Made by a program: the position numbers and the translations under genes. The notes under the pieces were generated by a model. The model saw nothing but the letters and a program-made list of their open reading frames with translations. It made no database searches and was not told where the DNA came from. From contig CAMJGB010000105.1 of NCBI GenBank assembly GCA_946405115.1, positions 1-6,613 on the forward strand: 6,613 bases of DNA. Reading direction: 5' to 3'. The stretch's first letter is position 1. Each line of letters starts with the position of its first letter. This DNA is from an uncultured Clostridia bacterium (GTDB taxonomy: Bacteria; Bacillota; Clostridia; Saccharofermentanales; Saccharofermentanaceae). Shown piece by piece: positions 1 through 5,553 of this stretch.

Positions 1-237
1 ATCACATGGATATATGTTGTGACGCTTCTTATTGTTTTTACGTTCGCCATCGAGATCGGACAGAGGATCACCAAGACAGGCTACATGGATTTCCGTGATA
101 TCGTATACGGCCTTGGAGGATTCTTCCTTATGTTCGCGATATTCTTTGTGATCAGATTAATCATCACTCTTATCATCAAGTTCATCGTTGCTTCTACCGA
201 AGGTGACCGTACAGAAGACGGAGCAACTAATGGATAA
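1..237 (+). CDS. VanZ-like membrane protein, C-terminal part (5' end outside window)
   Basis: The reading frame is open from base 1 to a TAA at 235-237, so only the last 78 residues are visible and the true start lies upstream. A GTG at 19 could serve as a start, but it has no clear ribosome binding site and falls inside a hydrophobic segment, so I treat the gene as partial. The visible part has a membrane helix, then IEIGQ, then after about a dozen residues FRDIVYGLGG, then a second long hydrophobic stretch and a polar tail. An E-x-x-Q followed by D-x-x-D and a Gly-rich helix is the pattern at the end of VanZ-family proteins, membrane proteins named after a teicoplanin-resistance factor and mostly of unknown function. 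The family call is moderate. The stop overlaps the next gene by 8 bases, which implies one transcript with the lipid genes downstream. Confidence 0.5.
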   Translation: MTWIYVVTLLIVFTFAIEIGQRITKTGYMDFRDIVYGLGGFFLMFAIFFVIRLIITLIIKFIVASTEGDRTEDGATNG

Positions 238-1264
238 AAAGAAGGAAATTATATGGTCAGTTGTATCCTTATTGCTCGCAGGTCTTACAGTATGGGCCGT
301 ATTCAAGCAAAGTCAGGGCATCTCATTACAGGACATCGTCGAGTGTTTTAAGAACGGCAACAAGGCATGGATACTCTGTGCCGTTGTATGTGTCGCAGCT
401 TATATCGTCCTTGAGGGAATCGCGATTCTGTCGATCCTTAAGGGCATCGGTTACAGACGTTCAGTCTGGCAGGGCCTTCTTTACAGCACGTCAGACATCT
501 ACTTCTCTGCTATCACACCTTCAGCTACAGGCGGCCAGCCCGCTTCTGCATGGTTCATGATCTCGGATAAGATTCCCGCAGGCGTTACGACAGCCGTACT
601 TATCCTGAACCTCATGATGTACACATTATCCATCGTTGTTCTCGGAATAATCGCAGTAATCATCAATTACAGGATGTTCTTCGAGTTCAGACTTTTCTCG
701 AAGATTCTGATCGGCATAGGATTTGTACTCCTCTCCCTCCTCGCATTCGTCTATCTTTCAATCCTAAGACGCGGCGAGAAGGTATTTAATGCAGTTAAGA
801 GATTCATCAACTTCTTAGGAAGCAAGCACATTATCAAAAGAACCGAGAGCAAGCTTAAGAAAGTTGACAAGGCCAAGGAAGACTTCGATGAGTGCTCGAA
901 GCTTTTCGCAGGAAAGACAGATGTTTTGTTCAAGGCTTTCATATGGAACTTCCTGCAGCGCGCATCCCAGATTGCAGTACCGATGTTTATTTTCCTCGCT
1001 TTGGGCGGAGCCAAAGAGCATGCGGCTTCTGTATTCGCATCCCAGTGTCTCATCACGATTGGATTTAACTGGGTACCCATTCCCGGAGCCATGGGCGTAT
1101 CTGATTTTCTTATGGTAGACGGATTCTTAGAACTCATGGGAAGAACGGGAGCTTTTCAGGTAGATATGTTAAGCCGAGGTCTTTCCTTCTACATATGTGT
1201 GCTTCTTAGTGGTATAATCACACTCATTGGTTACATTCACTTAAGGAGAAAGAACAAAGCGTGA
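230..1264 (+). CDS. Flippase-like membrane protein, lysylphosphatidylglycerol synthase TM family (PF03706/UPF0104)
   Basis: A 344-residue polytopic membrane protein with roughly seven or eight hydrophobic segments. I chose the ATG at 230 because GGAG sits at 220-223 with a spacer of six; a TTG at 188 would add 14 residues but lies deep in the upstream gene. Family signatures are TPSATGGQPA at residues 96-105 and VPIPGAMGVSD at 282-292; the latter matches the PGxxGxxD/E motif near the end of PF03706 proteins. A charged cytoplasmic stretch (about 180-235) separates the two halves. This family includes the flippase half of MprF and related stand-alone proteins thought to handle lipid-linked substrates; no catalytic synthase domain is present here. 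It overlaps the phosphatidylserine synthase gene by four bases (GTGA), so translation is probably coupled. A role with aminophospholipids is inferred from context, and the substrate cannot be read from sequence. Confidence 0.85.
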   Translation: MDKKKEIIWSVVSLLLAGLTVWAVFKQSQGISLQDIVECFKNGNKAWILCAVVCVAAYIVLEGIAILSILKGIGYRRSVWQGLLYSTSDIYFSAITPSATGGQPASAWFMISDKIPAGVTTAVLILNLMMYTLSIVVLGIIAVIINYRMFFEFRLFSKILIGIGFVLLSLLAFVYLSILRRGEKVFNAVKRFINFLGSKHIIKRTESKLKKVDKAKEDFDECSKLFAGKTDVLFKAFIWNFLQRASQIAVPMFIFLALGGAKEHAASVFASQCLITIGFNWVPIPGAMGVSDFLMVDGFLELMGRTGAFQVDMLSRGLSFYICVLLSGIITLIGYIHLRRKNKA

Positions 1265-1932
1265 TCGGAGTCTACGACTACACTGTAATCCTGACTTACC
1301 TTTCCATGATATCTGGAGCTATCGGCATCATTGTATCGATGTCGGGTCTCGGTCATCCGCTTATAGGCTGTGTTCTCCTTATGTTCTCGGGTCTTTGCGA
1401 TACATTCGACGGCAGCGTAGCTCGCACGAAGAAAGACCGTACCGAATTAGAGAAAGCATTCGGAATACAGATTGATTCCCTGTCAGATCTTATAGCATTC
1501 GGCGCTTTGCCCGCATCCATCGGCATTGCTCTTATAAGAATTCACGTCGTATCAGGCAAGGGAGGCTACACAACTACCTCCTACTTCCTTACGGGAATCG
1601 CCGTTGTCTACATTCTTGCAGGCATGATAAGACTTGCTTACTTCAATGCATCTGAGCAGGTAAACATCAACGAGGAAGGCGGAAGCAAGTACTTTATGGG
1701 CGTTCCCATTACCGTTGCCGCTCTTGTTTACCCTCTCATCCTTATCTTGTATAACTTCGTAAAGTTCGACCTTCCTTTGGTCTACTTCAGCATGATGGCA
1801 ATTATGACGGTAGCTTTTGTTGTTAAGGTCAAGATCCCTAAGCCGGGACTTGTTGCACGTATCATAATGACAGCTATCGGTGTCGGCGAGATCATCGCCA
1901 TGATCGTAATCATGCTGACAAACAATAAATGA
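1261..1932 (+). CDS. pssA: CDP-alcohol phosphatidyltransferase, probable phosphatidylserine synthase
   Basis: A 223-residue integral membrane enzyme predicted to join CDP-diacylglycerol and L-serine into phosphatidylserine with release of CMP. The GTG at 1261 overlaps the previous stop; the start is supported by the typical N-terminal MIGVYDYTVILTYLS. The CDP-alcohol phosphotransferase signature is visible: D47, D50, G51, A54, R55, G68, D72 and D76. The spacing between AR and the second Gly is 12 residues rather than the canonical eight; my recollection is that clostridial relatives share this longer form. Later segments are GMIRLAYFN (121-129) and YFMGVPIT (144-151), both in positions expected for PssA, followed by hydrophobic helices to the end. 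The serine specificity rests mainly on the adjacent psd, since the fold alone would also fit phosphatidylglycerophosphate synthase. The stop overlaps psd by four bases (ATGA). Confidence 0.88.
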   Translation: MIGVYDYTVILTYLSMISGAIGIIVSMSGLGHPLIGCVLLMFSGLCDTFDGSVARTKKDRTELEKAFGIQIDSLSDLIAFGALPASIGIALIRIHVVSGKGGYTTTSYFLTGIAVVYILAGMIRLAYFNASEQVNINEEGGSKYFMGVPITVAALVYPLILILYNFVKFDLPLVYFSMMAIMTVAFVVKVKIPKPGLVARIIMTAIGVGEIIAMIVIMLTNNK

Positions 1933-2747
1933 GTTCACTTCACTTCCTTTACAAGACGGCTGTCGGAAGAATCCTTCTTAAGCCTCTCATATGCCCTGCG
2001 GTAACGCGCTTAAGCGGAGCTTTCCTGGACACGGGCTTTTCGAAGTGCCTGATAAAATCCTTTGTAAGAAACAACAACATCAACACGGACGAGTACCAGC
2101 TCGACGGCATACGTTGCTTTAACGATTTCTTCGCAAGGAGAATCAAAGAGGGCTTCCGTCCCGTAGATACCGCTCCCGACGCTCTCATCGCCCCCTGCGA
2201 CGGGCTTCTTACGGCTTACGGGATCAATAAGGACACCGTCATCCCCGTAAAGCAAAGCACATACAGCATCTCGTCCCTGCTTGAGGACTCCGAGCTTGCC
2301 AAGGAATTTGAAGGCGGCATGTGCCTCGTCTACAGGCTCTGCGTAGACCACTACCACCGTTACGGCTACGTTGACTCCGGCGCGAAAAGCGAAGGCCGCA
2401 AGCTTAAAGGCGTGTTCCACACCGTGCGCCCCATCGCACTCGAGGAGTATCCGGTGTTTATAAGAAATCAGCGCGAGTACTGCGCGATAACATCCCCCGT
2501 CTTCGGCAAGATGGTGCAGATGGAAGTCGGTGCCATGCTCGTAGGAAAGATAGTAAATGACGAGAACGGAGAATGCGACGTCGTACGAGGCGCTGAGAAG
2601 GGCCATTTTGAGTACGGAGGGTCCACGATCATAGTTCTCATAAGAAAAGATGCCGCCCGCATAAATGAGGCCATTTTGAAGGCTTCTGCAAGCGGCGAGG
2701 AAACTCCCGTTAGATTAGGTGAGAAAGTAGGAACTGCGGTCAGCTGA
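1929..2747 (+). CDS. psd: Phosphatidylserine decarboxylase proenzyme
   Basis: A 272-residue pyruvoyl enzyme that converts phosphatidylserine to phosphatidylethanolamine. The proenzyme normally cuts itself at a Gly-Ser bond, giving a large beta chain and a small alpha chain whose N-terminal Ser becomes pyruvoyl. Visible family motifs in order are FNDFFARRIKEGFRPVD (64-80), APCDG with D91 (88-92), VKQSTYSISSLL (107-118), HYHRYG (141-146), GVFHTV (161-166), FIRNQRE (177-183), MEVGAMLVGKI (198-208) and the processing site YGGST with S232 (229-233). Cleavage before S232 would leave an alpha chain of about 41 residues. Two points are unusual against the E. coli enzyme: the YHRxH motif reads YHRYG, so the second His is Gly, and the processing motif is GGST rather than LGST. 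The start is the ATG overlapping the pssA stop. The 3' end overlaps a convergent gene by eight bases. Confidence 0.93.
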   Translation: MSSLHFLYKTAVGRILLKPLICPAVTRLSGAFLDTGFSKCLIKSFVRNNNINTDEYQLDGIRCFNDFFARRIKEGFRPVDTAPDALIAPCDGLLTAYGINKDTVIPVKQSTYSISSLLEDSELAKEFEGGMCLVYRLCVDHYHRYGYVDSGAKSEGRKLKGVFHTVRPIALEEYPVFIRNQREYCAITSPVFGKMVQMEVGAMLVGKIVNDENGECDVVRGAEKGHFEYGGSTIIVLIRKDAARINEAILKASASGEETPVRLGEKVGTAVS

Positions 2748-3324
2748 TGACCGTGTTGTCCTCCATAAGCATACAGTCGAATTCACCATAGAATCCGTAA
2801 ACGCCGTTATTGAATTTAATAATCGTTACTTCCGTTCCGAGAGTGATCTTATCGAACCAGTCTGATTCGACATTTGAAGTCATGCAAAGGTTCTTCTTCT
2901 CGCCTTCCTTAAGTTCAACAGTAACGTGGCATCCGTGTCTTAAGTCACGAATAAGGTCAACGCCCTTGCCCATGTAAATGAGCTTATCAAGAACCGGTCT
3001 CTTGGTTATGGTAAAGTCTCCTGCCTTAACTTTCTTAAGCAGGTAATACTCTCTTATGTTAAGAAGAATGCATATGCCGACGATGACACCTGTGCTGACG
3101 ATAAAAGTCACGATGCCGCTCATGATCTGATACTCGCCTCTAACCTTCTCTGAACCGATGGCGATCGATAAAATTATGAAGATCAGGATCAAAAATCCGC
3201 CGACAAGATAAAAGCCAAGAAGACGGTTCTTAAGCTCTTCATTCATCCATTTATACACTGAATCCTGTTCGTATGTTGTGGGGCGTCTCCAGCCCTGCTC
3301 TAATGACTCAAAAGTGTTTTCCAT
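2740..3324 (-). CDS. Hypothetical membrane protein with two helices
   Basis: A 194-residue protein that I do not recognise. The start is the ATG at 3324 because GGAGG lies at 3335-3331, six bases upstream; a GTG at 3351 would add nine residues that overlap this binding site. The N-terminal 35 residues are polar, followed by two membrane segments at about 37-57 and 69-90, then a soluble C-terminal region of about 100 residues. That region reads as alternating beta strands (for example CHVTVELKEG near 132-141 and EVTIIKFNNGVYGFYGEF at 165-182), possibly a small beta-barrel or OB-like fold; this is a guess from hydrophobic alternation. Both ends of the protein would face the same side, probably the cytoplasm. 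It lies downstream of the DUF4214 gene but behind that gene's terminator, with only 27 bases between the T tract and the start codon. Its stop overlaps the end of psd on the other strand. Confidence 0.8.
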   Translation of the reverse strand: MENTFESLEQGWRRPTTYEQDSVYKWMNEELKNRLLGFYLVGGFLILIFIILSIAIGSEKVRGEYQIMSGIVTFIVSTGVIVGICILLNIREYYLLKKVKAGDFTITKRPVLDKLIYMGKGVDLIRDLRHGCHVTVELKEGEKKNLCMTSNVESDWFDKITLGTEVTIIKFNNGVYGFYGEFDCMLMEDNTVIS

Positions 3325-3330
3325 ATCTCC

Positions 3331-3335
3331 CCTCC
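3331..3335 (-). promoter_or_regulatory. Ribosome binding site fixing the start of the two-helix membrane protein
   Basis: On the minus strand GGAGG is followed by GGAGAT and then the ATG at 3324, a spacer of six bases. This decides the ATG over the GTG at 3351, which has no such site. Confidence 0.8.
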
Positions 3336-3351
3336 GAGATAATGTTACCAC

Positions 3352-3382
3352 AAAAAACTGCCCCCGATATTCGAGGGCAGTT
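3352..3382 (-). terminator. Intrinsic terminator of the DUF4214 gene
   Basis: Read on the minus strand, 3382-3356 forms a 12-base-pair stem (AACTGCCCTCGA against TCGGGGGCAGTT, with one G-U pair) around a three-base ATA loop, followed directly by a T run that continues from the last two stem bases through 3352. It begins 27 bases after the DUF4214 stop codon. On the plus strand the flank after the stem is TCGTTAAGC with no long T tract, so it acts in one direction only. Confidence 0.92.
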
Positions 3383-3409
3383 CGTTAAGCTTAAGCTGTC
3401 AGTTACTTA

Positions 3410-4291
3410 TTAAGCTACGTGAGCGTTTACATCGAAGAGAACACGTGTATGAGCTGTGTCGTAACCGATGATCTGATAGTAACCTGATGTGAATCCGGAA
3501 CCGTTTCTGTACTGGAACTCATAGAAGTAACCGTTGCTGTACTGCTTAGGAGTAATTGTTGCACTGTACAGATATGTCGGGTTGGACAAGCTTGCATAAG
3601 GTGAGTAGTAAACCTCATAGTAAACAGCATATGTGTTGTATCTGCTGTCGTTTACGCGAGCTGTGTACTCCATGATCGTCTCAGATGTTAAGTAGTAGTT
3701 CTCAGACTCGTATCCTGTACCGTCAGAGAGGTAGGAATACCAGAATGTTGTAACGCTGCCTGCCCATGTATCGGCAAGAGAGGAGCTGGAACCTGTTCCT
3801 CTTACTGTTGTGGGAACATTGATGTGAGCACCTGTTGTGATACCGTAGGAAGCGCACTTGTTAGCGAACTCTGTGGAATCAGCAAAACCTGTGAACAGGA
3901 TGGAGATATCGTTAGTTGTGTTAGCGATCTGTCCTGCCCAATAGGATCTTCCGTTAGGATCAGATGTTCTGTTAAGGAATACTCTGTAGTAGCACTCGAT
4001 GAAAGCATCATCTGACATGTTGTTTGCCTTGCTCTGGAACTCAGGGCTGAAGAAGAATCCGTAAGCGCACTGCTTACCGGAGATCTGACCTGTTGCAAGC
4101 TTGTTGCACCAGTCATTCAAGCCAGCCTGGTCCGGAGTTCTTCCGAGACAGTCACTGTAAAGGCTTGTTACGAATGTGACGATTCCCTGATTGTATCCAT
4201 CAGCTCTTGCCGGGACAGCGAAATAACTAAACAACAAAGATGCTGTAATAGTGATGATGGACGCATACTTCTTGATCTTACTGAAAGTCAT
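3410..4291 (-). CDS. Secreted DUF4214 domain protein
   Basis: A 293-residue protein with a clear Sec signal peptide: basic MTFSKIKKY, a hydrophobic core to about residue 25, and a VPARA site giving predicted cleavage after A30. The mature N-terminal half holds two tandem units of the DUF4214 type: about 37-86 (SLYSDCLGRTPDQAGLNDW then FFFSPEF) and about 96-142 (YYRVFLNRTSDPNGRSYW then GFADSTEF). Such units occur in secreted and surface proteins, often near S-layer, hemolysin-type or glycan-related proteins; their function is not established. A Ser/Thr linker (about 155-172) leads to a C-terminal region of about 120 residues very rich in Tyr, Ser and Thr, which looks all-beta and which I cannot assign. 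There is no membrane anchor, lipobox or LPXTG motif, so release from the cell is likely. The mature protein has five Cys (48, 62, 75, 100, 146). GGAGG at 4303-4299 supports the ATG at 4291. The gene has its own promoter and terminator. Confidence 0.88.
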   Translation of the reverse strand: MTFSKIKKYASIITITASLLFSYFAVPARADGYNQGIVTFVTSLYSDCLGRTPDQAGLNDWCNKLATGQISGKQCAYGFFFSPEFQSKANNMSDDAFIECYYRVFLNRTSDPNGRSYWAGQIANTTNDISILFTGFADSTEFANKCASYGITTGAHINVPTTVRGTGSSSSLADTWAGSVTTFWYSYLSDGTGYESENYYLTSETIMEYTARVNDSRYNTYAVYYEVYYSPYASLSNPTYLYSATITPKQYSNGYFYEFQYRNGSGFTSGYYQIIGYDTAHTRVLFDVNAHVA

Positions 4292-4328
4292 ATGGTTTCC
4301 TCCGATCCATAGTATTTGACCTTTATGG

Positions 4329-4357
4329 ATAATATAACAATTATTTGACTCTGTAAA
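4329..4357 (-). promoter_or_regulatory. Sigma-A-type promoter for the DUF4214 gene
   Basis: On the minus strand TTTACA (4357-4352) and TATTAT (4334-4329) are separated by exactly 17 bases; each matches the vegetative consensus at five of six positions. Transcription would start near 4322, leaving a leader of about 30 bases before the ATG at 4291 that contains the GGAGG site. The region is AT-rich compared with the flanking genes. The match suggests fairly strong constitutive expression. Confidence 0.75.
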
Positions 4358-4388
4358 TTGACGTTTAGCCTAATAATTCTTTCTGAAT

Positions 4389-4799
4389 TCAGATATGTCC
4401 TATGAGGATAACTACAAGCACAATAATGGCAAAGACCACTGCTCCGATTATGCTGTAGATAAGAAGGTACTTTCTGTCATTGGCCATATCTTCTTCGACC
4501 TCGGGAGAGTGAGGTTTATTGGCTTTTGAAGGGTCCATTGTATAAGAACCCTGCTGATCCTTCTCAAAAGGGATGTACTTGAATCCTTCAGCACGAAGCT
4601 CTTCAGTTTTGTCTTCAGGCTTATCTGTCGGTTTCTCGACATTAGCTTCAGGCTTAGCCTCGGGCTTTGAAGGAACGCTGATCGTCTCTTCCTTTTTGAC
4701 TTCCTCTTTCACGTCTGAAGAGAAAAGCAAGGTATTACACTGACTGCAGTAAATGCTGTAATCAGAATTCTCACATCCGCAGTTTGGACACTTGATCAT
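4389..4799 (-). CDS. Zinc-ribbon protein with C-terminal membrane anchor
   Basis: A 136-residue protein with three parts. Residues 1-25 are a zinc ribbon (CPNCGC at 4-9 and CSQC at 18-21; C4, C7, C18 and C21 are the likely ligands, and C9 is an extra Cys). Residues about 28-110 are a low-complexity, charged linker rich in Glu, Lys and Pro. Residues about 111-133 are one hydrophobic helix ending three residues before the stop. There is no signal peptide, so the likely arrangement is tail-anchored with the zinc ribbon in the cytoplasm. Small proteins of this design are common in clostridia and mostly uncharacterised. The ATG at 4799 has GGAG at 4808-4805 with a five-base spacer. It follows the SPFH-like zinc-ribbon gene by 17 bases, so the two are probably co-transcribed. 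No clear terminator follows; only a five-base-pair AATTC/GAATT stem is seen. Confidence 0.85.
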   Translation of the reverse strand: MIKCPNCGCENSDYSIYCSQCNTLLFSSDVKEEVKKEETISVPSKPEAKPEANVEKPTDKPEDKTEELRAEGFKYIPFEKDQQGSYTMDPSKANKPHSPEVEEDMANDRKYLLIYSIIGAVVFAIIVLVVILIGHI

Positions 4800-4817
4800 A
4801 TTAACTCCATTCTCCTA

Positions 4818-5453
4818 TCAAAGTGGCTTGCCGCACTCGCCGCAGAACTTGCCGCCCTTCGCAGGAGCACCGCAGTTAGAACAGAACTTCTTGAGAGGTG
4901 CGTCAGAAGATAATGCAGCTGCCATTTCCTGAATCTTCTTCATCTTCTCCATGGCCTCTTCAGCTTTCTTCTTGGATTCTTCCTGAATGCGCTGCTGCTC
5001 CTCGGGAGACAAACTGTCCCAGCGCTCCTGAGCTTTTCGTGCTGCTTCCTGCTGCATCTTCGCAACCTCTTCCGGAGACATCGAAGAAATCCTCTTCATC
5101 TCATCAATCTTATTCATTCTCTCACGGCTTCGCTCATCAGGATTAATGCTTATGAGAGCGAAAGAAGAAGCGGCTACTTTACGCTCGGCGAAAGCCTCAT
5201 TAACAGCAGCCTTAATTACCTCAGACTTCATAGGCAGATCCTTAATGGAAACATTTTGAGAGGACAGATCCGTTAAAGCCTTATTAAGCCCCATAGTTAC
5301 GAGATCCTTAATGAATATCTGATCGCTCTCAGAAGCACCGTCGCGACCGTCAACACTGACAGTCGTCTCACCGATCGCCTTGACATACAAAGCTCTGTAG
5401 TCAGGGTCGAAATAGTTTGCATCGATGCCAAACTTAACGCTGAAATTTCCCAT
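4818..5453 (-). CDS. SPFH-derived, coiled-coil, zinc-ribbon protein (YdjI/virion-core-like C-terminal part)
   Basis: A 211-residue soluble protein. I start it at the ATG at 5453 (MGNFSVKFG) because GGAGG at 5466-5462 is eight bases upstream; the ATG at 5468 overlaps that binding site. Residues about 1-35 look like beta strands. Residues about 45-118 (ending in FALISINPDERSRERM) resemble the end of the SPFH domain in YdjI-type proteins, where a phrase like 'Gi.i....I..I.' precedes a helix. Residues 124-178 form a charged helix with two similar units, each opening with SPEE (126-129 and 149-152). Residues 191-211 are a zinc ribbon, CSNCG and CGECG, with ligands C191, C194, C204 and C207. YdjI-type proteins are usually well over 300 residues with a complete SPFH domain at the N-terminus; here it seems short. 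SPFH proteins typically assemble at membranes. The SPFH assignment is a pattern judgement; the zinc ribbon is secure. Confidence 0.82.
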   Translation of the reverse strand: MGNFSVKFGIDANYFDPDYRALYVKAIGETTVSVDGRDGASESDQIFIKDLVTMGLNKALTDLSSQNVSIKDLPMKSEVIKAAVNEAFAERKVAASSFALISINPDERSRERMNKIDEMKRISSMSPEEVAKMQQEAARKAQERWDSLSPEEQQRIQEESKKKAEEAMEKMKKIQEMAAALSSDAPLKKFCSNCGAPAKGGKFCGECGKPL

Positions 5454-5461
5454 AGGTCTAT

Positions 5462-5466
5462 CCTCC
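5462..5466 (-). promoter_or_regulatory. Ribosome binding site fixing the start of the SPFH-like gene
   Basis: The minus strand reads ATGGAGGATAGACCTATG. The GGAGG overlaps the upstream in-frame ATG (5468) and sits eight bases before the ATG at 5453, so translation most likely begins at 5453. Confidence 0.75.
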
Positions 5467-5482
5467 ATGTTTATGATTATTT

Positions 5483-5488
5483 ATTCTA
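5483..5488 (-). promoter_or_regulatory. Candidate -10 element for the zinc-ribbon operon
   Basis: TAGAAT on the minus strand matches TATAAT at five of six positions and lies about 30 bases upstream of the ATG at 5453. No good -35 is seen at 16-18 bases (the best match, ATGATT, has three of six), so the call is tentative. Confidence 0.35.
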
Positions 5489-5514
5489 TCACGGAAATTT
5501 TATAAATCATCGTA

Positions 5515-5520
5515 TATAAT
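5515..5520 (+). promoter_or_regulatory. Candidate -10 element for the lipoprotein gene
   Basis: A perfect TATAAT lies 33 bases before the ATG at 5554. The bases at the expected -35 position (around 5492-5497, CGGAAA) do not resemble TTGACA and there is no TGn extension, so this promoter may be weak or need an activator. It shares a divergent intergenic region of 100 bases with the minus-strand zinc-ribbon operon. Confidence 0.45.
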
Positions 5521-5553
5521 CTAGGCATACTTTAGGAAAAGAGGATAGATATT

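Noticed and set aside
188..229. TTG start at 188 adding 14 residues to the flippase-like protein
   Set aside because: It lies 49 bases inside the upstream gene and lacks a good ribosome binding site, whereas the ATG at 230 has GGAG at a six-base spacing.
1552..1938. Minus-strand frame rich in His, Asp and Cys opposite pssA
   Set aside because: The odd composition is what a complement of a hydrophobic membrane-protein gene gives; there is no ribosome binding site.
2010..2606. Long antisense reading frame of 198 codons opposite psd
   Set aside because: It mirrors the codon structure of a strongly conserved enzyme gene on the other strand, and its translation shows no family features.
3802..4116. 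Alternative minus-strand frame of 104 codons inside the DUF4214 gene
   Set aside because: It is out of frame with a gene that has a signal peptide, a strong ribosome binding site, a promoter and a terminator.
4316..4362. Three TTGAC strings on the plus strand upstream of the DUF4214 gene, considered as operator repeats
   Set aside because: Spacings differ (29 and 13 bases), the strings are short, and the region is AT-rich, so chance is a sufficient explanation.
4375..4391. Possible terminator after the tail-anchored zinc-ribbon gene
   Set aside because: The stem AATTC/GAATT is five AT-rich pairs without a T run on the minus strand.
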